From Isoetes taiwanensis (taxonomy: Eukaryota; Streptophyta; Lycopodiopsida; Isoetales; Isoetaceae): a stretch of DNA of 64,000 nucleotides. The position numbers and the translations under genes are program-made. Below the pieces are notes generated by a model, which was given only the letters and a program-made list of their open reading frames with translations, had not been told where the DNA came from and searched no databases. Where the stretch lies: contig JAJEKV010000052.1 of assembly GCA_021234155.1 (NCBI GenBank), forward strand, positions 7,733,358 through 7,797,357, written 5' to 3'. Below are positions 1-11,540 of the stretch, piece by piece (position 1 is the first letter of the stretch; each line of letters begins with the position of its first letter).

Positions 1-1263
1 GAACCGTAGTTCTGCATCATGTAAGGTCATACAAATACTTGAGAAGATCATCCATGTCTAGCAGCAAGTGAAAATACCAAACGCATGTTATGCATCTGCA
101 TCTTAAACATATGGTTTGAAGGATTAGGGATAATTTTAGTCTTGGAAAAGTACAGAACGGAATCAAAGCTTACCAGTAAAGAGAAAGATGGAATCCAAAA
201 TAAATCCAAAGAGAGTACCACAAAAAGATTCCCTCGTATTATTGTTACATTTTAAAATTCTGCACTATGCGAGGAAGGCTGACTAATTTATCCAATTTCA
301 GAAATTATGCAAAAGAAACTTACACATCTTATAATATGGTAGTGCCAGTTGGAAAAAACTCTAAATGTCAACTGTGTCCTGCTTTATCATTGTCTAGTAC
401 GTATACATTGCCACAGGAAAGAGTTAAAATAATGGCAAAAGTAGACAGATTAAAGAAGCGTCTTACAGATGGTGGACCGTGTACATGCTAGATTAATCTA
501 AAAAGCATAAAGAGGGAAACAACATACATATGCTCCAAGATTTACCTCAGAGAAGTTTCTCAAAATTTTGTTGGCCCATTTATTGACAAATATATTGCTC
601 AACAACATAGGCAGCTACCTAAGCCATAGGATCTGAGTTTTAATTCTCCATCATGATAAGGCCATAAAAATACTTGAGAAGATCCTCCAAGTCCAGCAGC
701 AAGTGAAAATACCAAGCCCATGTCAAATCAAATATTATATGCATTTGCATCTTAAACATACAATTTGAAGGATTAGGGATAATTTTAGTTTTGGAAAAGT
801 ACTTACCAGTAAAGAGAAAGATGGAATCCAAAATAAATCCAAAGAGAGCACCACAAAAAAATTCCCTCATATTATTATTACATTCTAAAATTCTGCACTA
901 TGTGAGGAAGGATGACTAATTTATCCAATTTCAGAACTTATGCAAAAGAAACTTACACATCTTATAATATGGCAGTGCCAGTTGGAAAAAACTCTAAATG
1001 TCATCTGGGTCTTGCTTTATCATTGTCTAGTACGTATACATTGCCACAGGAAAGAGTTAAAATAATGGCAAAAGTAGACAGATTAAAGAAGCGTCTTACA
1101 GATGGTGGACCGTGTACATGCTAGATTAATCTAAAAAGCATAAAAAGGGAAACAACATACATATGCTCCAAGATTTACCTCAGAGAACTTCTTGAAAATT
1201 TTGTTGGCCCATTTATTGACAAATATATTGCTCAACAACATAGGCAGCTACCTCAGCCATAGG
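1..1263 (+). repeat. Family A: two tandem copies of a ~0.63-kb repeat
   Basis: Copy 1 covers about 1-625 and may begin before the window; copy 2 covers about 626-1263. They share long identical stretches, for example around 267-491 and 912-1124. A partial third copy lies at 11541-11690. Three more tandem copies lie in inverted orientation at about 47270-49215. The plus-strand reading frames at 267-491 and 912-1124 are near-identical, but they are probably antisense to the better exon-like signals on the minus strand (separate entry). Copy 2 ends where the LTR-like sequence starts at 1264. The repeat is not recognised as a named family. Confidence 0.85.
626..870 (-). pseudogene. Minus-strand two-exon gene fragment in family A
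   Basis: Exon 1 (870-807) opens with ATG and encodes a short hydrophobic stretch beginning MREFFCGALFGFILD. It ends at a consensus donor, CTG then GTAAGT (806-801). About 80 bases further, a second open stretch from 721 encodes MGLVFSLAAGLGG followed by SSQVFLWPYHDGELKL. It ends near a possible second donor, AG then GTAGCT. The same exon 2 recurs at 11541-11670 and, inverted, three times in 47270-49215. The family is not recognised. The hydrophobic glycine-rich sequence suggests a small membrane protein, but this is only inference. The repeated, truncated context argues for a captured gene fragment rather than a working gene. Confidence 0.4.
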
Positions 1264-3300
1264 TGTTGCCTGGCTATAGCAGGCAACATGTACAAGGCTC
1301 CTGAGCAATATCACAGGCAAACAACTTGAAGACCAAGAATACTGAGACCAAAAGACTTGAAGACAAAGATGCTGATGAAGAACCCAAAGGATGACTTTAA
1401 GTCAAGACACAAGTTCACAACTCAAGCTCCAAGGATTGAATGCATTTTCTAGCTCTGAAGGCACTTATGAGGTTTGGAAGACCCCTGTGAAGATGGCAAG
1501 CTATGATATGGTACTTATCCTTCTCATATTCTAAAGATTCTCTATTTGCTTTTTGTGCCATCACACCATCATCCTTATCCTATTTTTTTTCACCCTCATT
1601 GCCTTTTCACATCCTATACCATCATGTATTTCATGTATAACCATTTGTTTCATAGTTGACCTACCATGACCTAGGGCACATTTCCCAAGGAAGTTGTCAA
1701 GTCTAAAAGTTGCCTAGCATCGAACTCTATATCACCATTCTCATCTCATGCCTTGCCATTCCATTGTCACACACTCCATACCAAGTAGCTAAAGCAAAAC
1801 ATATGTGCTAAGCACAAAAAATACAAAAAACACAAAGATGCCTAGTCACATCTCCAAGTGACATGACATGATGACTAGATGTACATGTCATCACCTCCAA
1901 AGCTACTTTGGTCCACTCATCATTTGCTACCTTCATGTCTCATTCATCATGTTGCCACCTAAGCACCAAATTTCCACATCATCACATCACTCCACATCAT
2001 CAAATGATGACTAGGCGAGTTTTAACCAAACTCAAAAATTGGTCAACCAAATGATCAAACTACCTTGGGAAGTGAACCTACTAGCCTTGTTTACCCTAGT
2101 TGACCTATTTTCTATCCTTCCACTACATTTTCACCTATTGTCACATCATCATCCATTAGGGCAAAAATACCTTGTTTGACCAACACATATCACATTGACC
2201 TTGCCCAGTCATTCATCTTTTTAACAAAAAAATCAAAATATTATTTTCCAAAATTTGGCCTTGCCATCTTGAAGCTCCCTTGAAAGTATGCCACCTGGCA
2301 CAAAAAATCTCAAAAAAAGACCCTATATAGACCTTCAAATTTCATTTCTTGGGAACCGTGCCCATGCCAAAAAATGCAAAAATTTTCCTATTCTACCCCC
2401 CATCTATCTACCCTCTTATCCCTCGCCAAGTGGCGTCCCCCCGGCATGCCAAGTCGAAACACGAGCCGAGCTTGGCGTGGGAGGAGACCACGTAATCAGG
2501 AGAAAGGAAAATAGCTCCCTATTTATACCTTGTCCCACTTTTTGATCTGTGCCTGTGGGATATATCATGCCGAACCCTAAAATTTGAATTTTCCAAGAAA
2601 CCACCTTTCTGTTGAGCCCAACGGGGTGATCATGGCATCTGTTGGCCGGTTTTGTCCTACTCCACTGAAAGAACAACCCAATTAAACCAAAACCGTGGCA
2701 TTGATTACGAATTTGCCAAGAACTGACCGTAGACAGGGGACTTTAAAAAAAGGGGTTTGTTCTACTGAATTTTTTCGAGGGCCACAAGCGGATTTGAAGA
2801 CCAGGAACGTGAAGTCGTGACGTCTACAGAGCTTGCAGAAGATCCTCCTGCTTCGGAAATCAAAGTCCGAGGCACATGTGATGAGATATCCTTGAATCTT
2901 TTGAAACTTGAAGTTTATTTTGATTGAGTTGTTCTTGAATGATCCAGTCGGGCATTCTTGAATAATCTGTATTGTGAATTTGCTATTTTGACTTAATGAA
3001 AATCGGAATTTGGGAAAAGAGTGCGTGAAAGTATGATTGAAATCATTTTGCTATGCTTTGTCATTTACACTTGAGCAAAAGGGAATTGAGCAGAGCATAC
3101 GTCCTTTAAGAAAAACTAAAAAAATAGATCTTTTCTTTAAATCATCTATTAGTCTGGAGGCATCTCTAGTATCCAGGCAACCATCAGAGGCATCAGTAGT
3201 GAATATTGAGAGCAGAGAAAACGAGAGAAAGGGAATTGAGAATTAGATTGTAAGAACTGTTACAGGCATTGCCATTGAAACTCGGGCAATGCATGTTACA
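1264..3300 (+). repeat. 5' LTR-like region of a Tat/Ogre-like Ty3/gypsy element
   Basis: The block opens with TGTTGCCTG and has a small inverted repeat (GTTGCCTG, then CAGGCAAC) at its edge. Positions 1264-1828 recur at 10984-11540, after the integrase region, which is the placement expected of an LTR pair. A TATA-like TATTTATACC lies near 2518-2528. The 3' edge is uncertain: I find no clear tRNA-complementary primer site and place the edge only roughly, before gag. No purine tract directly abuts the downstream copy, so the LTR assignment rests on the repeat pair and the coding context. Confidence 0.55.
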
Positions 3301-3821
3301 GTAAGAATTTAGGCTTTGTTTGAACCATGTGAGCATATGCACGTGACCTACAGGAGCATACCTAGATGTGGGAATTTGTTTCTACCACAAAAGATCATTG
3401 CTTAGCATTTGGCAGAATCGAGCTCACTGTCTAGGCCATTGACCAAAAATTGACCCAGTCAGGAAGTTGATTTGTGAGAAATCTGTAAACACTTGGCTTG
3501 TAGGCTTTTCACAGCAGTTTCCTGGTGTTGGCTAGTACACTTTGGTAAAGAATTCAAGTGCTTTTGAAATACATGCATGGTCTGGTGAATGTTTGAATGC
3601 TGCTAGTTTCTTTTGCTTTAGGGACTCTAGTGGATTTGGTATTTCCTTGCAAAGTCAGAGATGTTTTGCAGTACAGATTGATCACCTCAAGTGATCTGGA
3701 GGTCCTGACCATCAAAACAGGCCCCAGTTGGAGACCACCCAGGATAATCTCCAACATTTTGGAGGTCCTACCGAGATATCCCTCCTGGAAATCAAGAACT
3801 CACCTGGAAGTAGGAAAAAAC

Positions 3822-4720
3822 ATGCCTCCAAGTAGGAGAAGTGAGCAGACTGAAGCTCCAGAACCTACTGATCCCATTGGAATGCCCAGTTCAAGCAATG
3901 TGCCTCCTAATTTGACTCTGCCTCCTATTTTTGAACTGAACCTACCAATTACTCCTCCTATTTTTGAGCCCAGCATGAATGCCAATCAATTCTTGAAGAC
4001 ATTTGAAGACTACTACAAAGATTGTGGTAATAAAAAAGGTTGTAAGTTCTCTGAATTTGTGAAGTGTATGAAATCTAGTGAACCTGAAGCGTGGTGTGAA
4101 CATGTTACTACTGTTATGGGTACTAATACTTATGAGAGTCTTGTAGAACAGTTCTTGAGCAGTGTTTGGAAAGTCTGCCAACACCACAAGAGCTGGCCAA
4201 TGAGCTTCAAACTTTTCTGATTCAAGTGGAGAGAGCATCAACCAATATGTTGAAAGATTCAATGCCTACCTTAGAAAATGCCAAAAGAGTCATATCCCCA
4301 CTCCATCCCTCTTCTTTGTAGCTGCTTTTATCAAAGGTCTAGCTCCTAGGCCAAGAATTCACAAGAAAATGCTTAGGATCCAAAACCAAGAAGGTTTTGA
4401 TTCTATACATAAAGCATTTGCCAAAGCTACCTCTATATCTGCAGAATTATCTTTCCTACCTGACACTTGCCATCCACATGTTTCAGATCCTTTCTATCCT
4501 GATTATGAACAAGAGCCTGTGTATGTTGTGAAGGAAAAGAGGAAAGCCAAGGTTGAGGAAGAAGCTCAATCCAATGAATCAAAAGCTGAGATGGCCAAGA
4601 TGACTGAAACTATAGCAGAGTTGACTAAGCAACTCATGGAGATGAAAAATAACATAAAAACTTATCCACCATGCATTCATTGCACCAAGAATACTCACCC
4701 TAGTGACATTTGTTATTACA
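3822..4720 (+). pseudogene. gag: gag (capsid region) of the Ty3/gypsy element
   Basis: A reading frame from the ATG at 3822 starts MPPSRRSEQTEAPEPTD and runs to 4220. The protein then continues in another frame through 4225-4368 (contains INQYVERFNAYLRKC) into the long frame that holds the zinc knuckles. Such retrotransposon capsid segments often read as 'QYV.RFN.Y...C'. At least one frameshift near 4200-4230 breaks the gene. It lies directly upstream of protease in the same sense. The product would form the retrotransposon particle in the cytoplasm. Confidence 0.7.
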
Positions 4721-4820
4721 GGGCTTGCTTGAAGTGTGGGAAAAAAGGTCATTATGGAAAGGTTTGCCCAGTGTGCAAGTTCTGCAAGGAGATTGGCCAT
4801 TATGAGGATAGGTGCTTGGT
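4720..4820 (+). pseudogene. gag: Gag nucleocapsid with two CCHC zinc knuckles
   Basis: Two CX2CX4HX4C motifs follow each other: CLKCGKKGHYGKVC from about 4725, then CKFCKEIGHYEDRC. All eight metal-binding residues are present. Tandem knuckles of this type bind the element RNA for packaging. They sit in an open frame that runs 4369-6042 and continues into protease, so Gag and Pol are fused here without a stop. A lysine- and arginine-rich segment follows (about 4890-5030). Confidence 0.85.
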
Positions 4821-5199
4821 GAAGGAGTATTTGGAGAAACAAGAACAAGGCAAAAAGGCTGAGACTAGTGCATCCGCGGAGATTCTTGGAAGAAGAAGCA
4901 TTCCAGAAGCGATCATGGCAAGACAAACTAGAGCCATGGTGAGAACAAGAAGGATGCAAACTCAGGTCAGTACCAAGAGAAGGAAATTCAAAAAGAAGAT
5001 CAAGCTTATCGTAATAGCTCCTCGCCTCCTCTTTGAAAGATTTCAGAGAAAAGATAAAGATTTGGATGACTTTGAACATATTCTTAAGAATTCTAAGGTA
5101 ACTTTGGATTTATTGACTCTGCTGAGGATTGCTCCTAGCTATAGGCAGAAAGTGATCAACTCTAGTAATGTAGAAACAGTGTCTTTTGCTTCTGAAATT

Positions 5200-5620
5200 G
5201 TGCTGACTCAGGAAGAGGAAGACCCTGGTGCCTTTACATGTTCAGCAAAAATTGGTACTCATCAACTTCCTAGAGTTTTGTTAGATGGTGGTTCTTCTTT
5301 GAATGTGATGCCCTCAGATATAATGCAAAAATGTGGATTGAAGATCACAAAACCTTCACCAATGGTGTTGAGATCATTTTCTAATGCTAAAATCATGCCT
5401 TTAGGTGTTGTTACAGGTGTACCAGTGGAAACTGAAGGGATTGTGGTTCAAGCTAGTTTTTTTGTAGTTGCTTTCGAGTTTGGCAACAGCACTACTGACA
5501 TCTATGACTTGTTACTTGGCAGGAGATGGATGTCTACAGTTGATGCCAGACCTGTATGGTCAAAAGGAGAGTGTACCATATCTGATGGAGTTAAAAGGAC
5601 AACTCTCTACAACAAGTCAG
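5200..5620 (+). pseudogene. pol: Retropepsin-like protease domain
   Basis: The active-site motif reads VLLDGGSSLNVMPSD at about 5275-5320. Plant Tat- and Athila-type elements commonly carry DGGSS instead of the usual D(S/T)G. A downstream YDLLLGRRWM (about 5506-5530) matches the 'LLGRPW' strand seen in these proteases. The domain is in frame with the zinc knuckles and uninterrupted. Its expected role is cleavage of the Gag-Pol polyprotein. Confidence 0.8.
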
Positions 5621-5754
5621 GGAGTACTAATATCTGTAGTTTTTTGGAAGAAGAAATGCTTGAACAAAGCACCATGGGATTCTACAAACTACCTCTAGCC
5701 CTGGATCTCCTGGATGAATTGGTACCCTCTTACTCTTCTAACTCAGTAGATCAC

Positions 5755-6180
5755 AAGAATTTGGGTGTCATCTGGTTTGATGGTGGAATATCTGTTAAGC
5801 TAGGGGTGGCATCTTCTTCTGCTATAATCAAAGATTGTGCTAACAGATTGCTTTCAAAGGTTGGCAGGATACATGTTGGCATAACCTCCAACATGGCTGA
5901 GTACGAGCCCTTTGGTCTGGCTTTGCGGGAAGCTATTTCATTAGGACCTGATGAAGTAACCATTTATGGTGACTCTCAACTAATATGCAAAAGTGTGTCA
6001 ATGGTGAGTATCAAGCCAAGAACCAAGAAATGCTATTGCTGAAAGAGGAAGCCTTGAGCTGGTTGAGCAAATTTGACAAATGGAGTTTGAATTACATACC
6101 AAGGGATGAAAATTGTGAAGCAGATGCCCTATGCGCGAAGTGTGTGTCGCTAGATTACCTTTGTCAAGGAGCTATCAAAG
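5755..6180 (+). pseudogene. pol: RNase H domain located between protease and RT
   Basis: The four acidic catalytic positions of RNase H can be seen in order: D in IWFDGG (about 5770), E in NMAEYE (about 5895), D in IYGDSQLI (about 5970) and D in CEADAL (about 6120). One frameshift around 5990-6045 splits the domain between two overlapping frames. It resembles the extra 'archaeal/plant-type' RNase H of Tat-lineage elements. In the elements I know, that extra copy normally sits after RT; here it precedes RT. A degenerate classical RNase H remnant remains downstream of RT. Confidence 0.7.
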
Positions 6181-6391
6181 AAGAAGAGTTGGAACATGAA
6201 GAGATTGCACAACTACATCCCATTCTCGTAATAGATGCTCAAGAAGAGAAAGAGGTAAAAAGAACCGACTATTACCAAGAATGATGAGATTAGAACTCGT
6301 TTCTAGGAGATATGTTTAAAACTCTAAAGAAGCATCATTACAAGAATTCTTTGAAGAATGGAAAGATGTATTTGCATGGGATTACACAGAG

Positions 6392-7273
6392 TTGGTAGGT
6401 GTAAAAACTGAGATATGTGAATTTGAAATAAAGATGAAAGAAGGAACCAAACCTGTCATGCAAAAACTGAGAAAGATAAATAGATCCTTGCTAACCTTGA
6501 TCAGAGAAGAATTATTAAAGATGAAAGAAGCTGAAGTTATCACTGAGATAACCAACCCTGAATGGCTGTCATGCATAGTACCTGTTGAAAAAAAGAACAA
6601 AACTATACGCATATGCATAGATTATAGAGACCTTAATAAGGCTACTATAAAAGACTGTTATCCACTTCCCTTTCTAGAAGAGGTGCTTCATGCAACTGCT
6701 GGTAAAGAGATTTATTCATTTCTAGATGGATTTTCAGGTTTTAATCAGATTAAAATCAAGGAAGCAGACCAAGCTAAGACCTCCTTCATAACCCCTTGGG
6801 GAACCTTTGCCATGCAAAAAATGCCCTTTGGATTGATGAATGCATCTGCTACATTCCAGAGGGCTATGGATAAAATCTTTCAAAGCATGCCTCTTGATAA
6901 ATTTAGGGTGTTTCTTGATGACCTTTGCCTAGGAACACTGATAGAGCAACACATGAAACTTCTGACTATGATTATGAGTCTGTGCAGGGAAAGTGGTGTA
7001 TGCTTAAATCCAAAGAAGTGTATCTTTCTATGTTCAAAAGGTGAACTGTTAGGACATGAAGTATCTGCTCAAGGAATCAAAGTCTCAGAGGGTAAGATGG
7101 AAGCACTCAAGAAAGTAGTGCCACCTAAAACTCTGAGGCAAGTAAAGAGCTTTATGGGACTTACTAGTTTTTTAAGAATCTATGTACCTAATTTCTCACA
7201 TATTATGGGTCCTATAGCAACCGACAAGAGTAGGCAAGTACAAACAAACATGAGAGCAAACATATGGAAGTAA
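6392..7273 (+). pseudogene. pol: Reverse transcriptase domain
   Basis: A continuous 293-residue frame holds the RT fingers and palm: RICIDYRDLNKAT (about 6608), FLDGFSGFNQI, the MPFGLMNASATFQRAMD motif (about 6820) and the polymerase box VFLDD (about 6908-6922). FLDD is the YXDD-type site with Phe in the first position, as in many gypsy elements. After the RT thumb (SFMGLTSFLRIYVPNF) the frame degenerates at about 7225. The domain itself is intact, but the frame upstream carries stops near 6285 and 6304, so no full polyprotein is made from this copy. Confidence 0.9.
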
Positions 7274-7389
7274 ATTGACACCGTGAGTGCCAGTCGCTTT
7301 TGAGTTACTCATCACCGAATTTTTCAATCAAGCTTTAAAACCACCTGATCATAGTCTTCCTTTTTAAAGCTTATATAAGTATCACTAAC

Positions 7390-7690
7390 AAGGTGTTGGC
7401 ATTTCTCTACTACAGGATCATGGCATAATAGCCTTTACAAGCAAGATATGGTCGGAACCACGTAAATGAGATATGCTAGATTGGAAAAAAGTGCTTTGCA
7501 GAATAATGTGGTTCCTACAAAGACTTGGACATATTGTCCAACACAATGAGGTAAAGGTGCTCATGCACCAAAATCCCCTTCCATTATTATTTCAGTAAAA
7601 AGTCAAAGCAAAGCCAAATTATGCGGTGGGCCTCGCAAAATTCAAGATTATAATCTTAGTGTCAAAACAGTCAAAACCATTAAGAGCCCT
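7390..7690 (+). pseudogene. pol: Degenerate classical RNase H remnant
   Basis: Short in-frame stretches, broken by stops and frame changes, recall the gypsy RNase H that normally follows RT: AFTSKIWSEP, a Lys-Ala segment followed by PTKTWTY, HNEVKVLMHQNPLP, and an RWAL segment near 7622. About 100 bases around 7275-7390 show no similarity to anything I recognise. The call is weak and rests on residue order and position between RT and integrase. Confidence 0.35.
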
Positions 7691-7738
7691 AGTGATTATC
7701 TTACAGAGAGAGCTTTTGAATTTGAGGATTTTGAAGGA

Positions 7739-8141
7739 TTGCAGGACATGGGAACACCTCAGGAGACTGGAGATTCTACCAACCTTGTTTTGTCTAGCAA
7801 GATGAATGAGGATTGGCAGTTTGACCTTATTGAATTTCTGCAGAATGGAGAGCTGCCTAAAAACATGGATACTAAGCAAACCAGAAGATTTAGAGCTAAA
7901 GCTAAAACATTCAAGATGGTAGGAGATGTGTTGTGCAAGATTGATTATAATGGAGTGCTGTTGAGATGTGTCAACAGATCTGAAGCTGAGATGATTGTGG
8001 AAGCATGCCATGAAGGCATTTGTGGTGGGCATTTTGCAGCTGAAACCACTGCAAAGAAGATCATCAGGTCAGGCTACTTCTGGCCAAGTTTGTTCAAAGA
8101 TTGTTATGAGACAATCAAAAGATGCCATAAATGTCAAATTC
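7739..8141 (+). pseudogene. pol: Integrase N-terminal HHCC zinc-binding region
   Basis: The frame contains the linker (MVGDVLCKIDYNGVLLRCV) and the zinc-binding H and C residues in EACHEGICGGHFAAETTAKK and RCHKCQ (about 8005-8133). The H-X3/4-H and CX2C pattern is complete. The frame is cut exactly after CHKC by a poly(T)-flanked insertion at 8142. Coding resumes after 9261. Confidence 0.8.
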
Positions 8142-9260
8142 TTTTTTTTTTTTTTTTTGAAGGTAAGAATTTTTTGTATTGAACATATTGGAAGAATTAC
8201 AATACAAAGATCCCTCATGGATCAGATATGAATAAAGTACAAAGGATCCCTCATGGATCTGAATCATGTCTGCAGCTATAGTACTCATACGGCTCTCTCA
8301 ACCTCTTCTTCTATCCAACTAATACTACAGTATGAACATCTTCTTAGCTAAATAGAATACTACAGGAGTTAAATCCGCATTTTCCACAAGTTGTAGACAA
8401 ATCTTGAATGCTTCAAGAACCTCTTGCAAATTTAGAAATGAAGAGAAAAGAGACAAAGGGTAACCTGAACAATCTCCCGTACTGCTCAGAGAAGCTAATA
8501 TGCTTCGAACTATGATCCAATTCTGCAGTTTTGCTACCAAATGTGAGATTGAAAGGAGATGCTGCATTGTCGGGAAGTGCCAGTCGGCCAACCTGCAATA
8601 GGCTAGACACACAGCCCAGCCACCAAAACTCCCCTAAAGTTTGGCTCATGATATCTGGTCTTGATATGGAAGCGTCTTCCTGGACACCATCAGCTCCCTA
8701 GCTCGGCAATATCAAACAATCTGACATCCTGTTTTAAAACTGTAAAATTGTGACCAAGAACTTACACTGGCTCTTTCCAAGAAAACATCCCTAAATCTTC
8801 CCGCTAGCAAGAAAGAGCAAGAGGAGGGGAAGAAAACCATCTGATCAGAGGATCCATCTAAAAAGACTGCCTAAGAAGACCCGAAACTGCTTTCTTTCTA
8901 ATTCCTGCTTAAATCTGCTTCACCTTATAGGCTCCACGCCCTTTCAGTGTGATTTGCTTAAACAAAATCATCATTCTTGTTAAAAGACTGAAAGCAAAAG
9001 GCCACGTTAGTGGCTTACCAACACAAACCAGAAAGACCGCCTTGAAGCTGCTTCTGAATCAAAATCTGCAAATTCTTTCAAAAAAGAAACCCCATGGCCA
9101 TTGGCAAACCCCACTAGCATCAGATTAGGGATTCGGGTCTGCAAGGATGGCTGTAGCAGTGCCGGTCAGAGGAGAAAGAGGGCGGCCTCCTCCCCCTGTT
9201 GCCGCCCTAGCTGCAGGCGCAGGCGCTCCGCCAAGAACCTAACGGCATCCCCAACTTCTC
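8142..9260 (-). mobile_element. 1.1-kb poly(A) retroposon inserted in integrase
   Basis: The insert is bounded by a perfect 17-bp target-site duplication, CCATAAATGTCAAATTC, at 8125-8141 and 9261-9277. It starts on the plus strand with an 18-base T run (8142-8158), so it is a minus-strand element ending in a poly(A) tail. The tail is preceded by CAATACAAAAAATTC. The 5' end (about 9090-9260) is GC-rich. Two copies of a 'GGATCCCTCATGGATC'-like motif lie near 8207-8262. The hallmarks are those of LINE-type target-primed insertion: a 5'-truncated LINE, a SINE, or a retrocopied transcript. I see no reverse transcriptase and no convincing pol III boxes. Confidence 0.85.
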
Positions 9261-9650
9261 CCATAAATGTCAAATTCATGGTAGGAGAATCCTTCAACCT
9301 GCTGCTCTTACTGGTATTGTATCTCCTGGTCCTTTTCAAATTTGGGGATTGGATTTTATGGGGCCTATATTTCCTGAATCTCAAGGTAGGCATGAATACA
9401 TCCTAGTTGCTACAGATTATTTTACTAAATGGGTGGAAGCAACTCCACTTAGACAGGCAAATGCTCTGACAACTGCAAGATTTTTACATGAGCACATATG
9501 CACCAGGTTTGGCATTCCTTTCAAAATTGTATCTGATAGGGGAACACAGTTCATAAATGATGTCATTAGTAATTTACTGAAAGCATTAAAGGTCAAACAT
9601 GTGAAAAGTTCTGCCTATTATCCTCAAGGCGATGGGCAAATTTGAATCAA
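9261..9650 (+). pseudogene. pol: Integrase catalytic core
   Basis: After the second target-site copy the integrase core resumes. Two catalytic Asp positions are visible: D in WILWGLYF/MDFMGP and VATDYFTKW (about 9345-9430), and D in IVSDRGTQF (about 9525). The Glu position should follow YYPQGDGQ. In the read frame this is Ile then a stop at 9643. A one-base frame change restores an E-S-T-N-K order, so the site is lost to a frameshift, not a substitution. A frameshift also separates the 9261 entry frame from the 9349 frame. Confidence 0.8.
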
Positions 9651-10260
9651 CAAACAAAGTGTTGAAGAGCATCCTAAAAAAAAAAAGTTTGAAGTTCATA
9701 AAAAGATTGGCATATTAAACCGCATGATGCATTGTGGGCATATAGGACCATCAGAAAAAAATGCTACTAACCATACACCTTTTAGCCTTGTCTATGGTGT
9801 TGAAGCCGTGGTCCCAGTTGAACTAGAATTGCCATCACCAAAGTTGGCAATGAAGATCCGTGATGCAAACTAGAGGATGCTTACAGAGATGTGTATGAGA
9901 AGTTGCTGATGCTTGAAGAAGAGAGGTCGGAAGCGAGAATGTGAACCCGAGGAAAAAAAGCTAAGGATATAGCATTTTCAAAGCTGCACACACAAGTTAC
10001 AAGGAAGTTTCAAAGTAAATGAATTGGTGCTCAAGTGGAATAAAGCAAAGGAAGATTCAAGCAGTAAATTTGATGGCCTATGGAAGGCCCTTTCAAGATC
10101 CATGCAATTGGTGTACGAAGTTCTTATCTTTTGCAAGAAATTGGTACAGTGGAGATTGCTAGCTAATCCTATAAACACATTGCACTTGAAAAGGTATTGG
10201 GAGCAAAGATGTCCGGCCCGATCTTATTTGAGTAAACATGTTGTAGTGCTTTTTAGTTAG
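9651..10260 (+). pseudogene. pol: Degenerate integrase C-terminal region
   Basis: Stretches resembling the integrase C-terminal half continue in broken frames: PFSLVYGVEAVVPVELE (about 9779-9830), ELVLKWNKAK (about 10020) and LHLKRYW (about 10180-10200). Several frameshifts and an A-rich interruption near 9675 break it. No chromodomain is seen, which fits a non-chromovirus lineage. The 3' untranslated part of the element follows to 10983; I see no further coding there. Confidence 0.6.
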
Positions 10261-10983
10261 GAACTATGTGATAATTCTCAAAGAATAGTTGTCGAATCTT
10301 TGTTAGTATTTCAAGTTTAAAATGATAAAAGACATAAAAAGGAAAAAAGAAAGAAAATCAAACAAAACATAGAGTTCTAAGTAAAGTAGGTTTTGTTATT
10401 TAACAGTTTGCACTTTCAGAGAGAAGATGGTTGCTGACTGAAGGCCAGATTTCAAACAAATGCTGCTTCAGGCCGAAAGCAAGAATTTATCTTGTTGATG
10501 CTAACATTTTGCACCACTTGCCGATCCATCGACCGATCAAACTCATCGGGGATGTGACTTAGCCCGCGCATATACATGAGACTTGTATTCTTTTTCAAAT
10601 GCAGATTCCTATCAAGCAGCTATGCATCCATGGAGAAAAAGCTGTTGCAGAAGATACTAAAAGTTTTTTAAAAGTGTCATTCCAGGTTCATTTGTTTTCC
10701 TTCCATGGCCATCTGATCACTATAGCCTGGAACATATGACCATTGCTTCCAAATCTTCTCAAGCTGCTACCAAAAGTTGCCTCCCATAGTCACTCACCTA
10801 AAGGCAACTCAGAGAGACAAGTTCAAACAAAACAAGAAGAACACTGCTGCTGATCATGTCAATTATTCCAACAGTTTCTGAAGACCACCTGTCAGCCTGT
10901 ATATTCATATTCATAGTCAAATTTTCTAACTGAATATCACAGGCTGAGGGGACCAGCCACATCCTCTCCTTTGTTTAGCATCA

Positions 10984-11540
10984 TGTTGCCTGGCTATAGC
11001 AGGCAACATGTACAAGGCTCCTGAGCAATATCACAGGCAAACAACTTGAAGACCAAGAATACTGAGACCAAAAGACTTGAAGACAAAGATGCTGATGAAG
11101 AACCCAAAGGATGACTTTAAGTCAAGACACAAGTTCACAACTCAAGCTCCAAGGATTGAATGCATTTTCTAGCTCAAGGCACTTATGAGGTTTGAAGACC
11201 CCCCGTGAAGATGGCAAGCTATGATATGGTACTTATCCTTCTCATATTCTAAAGATTCTCTATTTGCTTTTTGTGCCATCACACCATCATCCTTATCCTA
11301 TTTTTTTTCACCCTCATTGCCTTTTCACATCCTATACCATCATGTATTTCATGTATAACCATTTGTTTCATAGTTGACCTACCATGACCTAGGGCACATT
11401 TCCCAAGGAAGTTGTCAAGTCTAAAAGTTGCCTAGCATCGAACTCTATATCACCATTCTCATCTCATGCCTTGCCATTCCATTGTCACACACTCCATACC
11501 AAGTAGCTAAAGCAAAACATATGTGCTAAGCACAAAAAAT
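10984..11540 (+). repeat. Truncated 3' LTR-like copy
   Basis: This is a copy of 1264-1828. Reading the two side by side, they are identical for over 500 bases except at two places (GCTCTGAAGG versus GCTCAAGG, and a GG/CCTGTG versus G/CCCCGTG stretch). Both differences lie at or beside CTG sites. The copy stops abruptly at 11540 and is replaced by a partial family A segment (11541-11690) that also lies beside the 5' copy. This suggests unequal recombination between flanking family A units. Confidence 0.75.

Noticed and set aside
267-491. 74-codon and 70-codon plus-strand frames in family A (267-491, 912-1124)
   Set aside because: Similarity between them reflects the tandem duplication. The opposite strand has better exon features with a GTAAGT donor.
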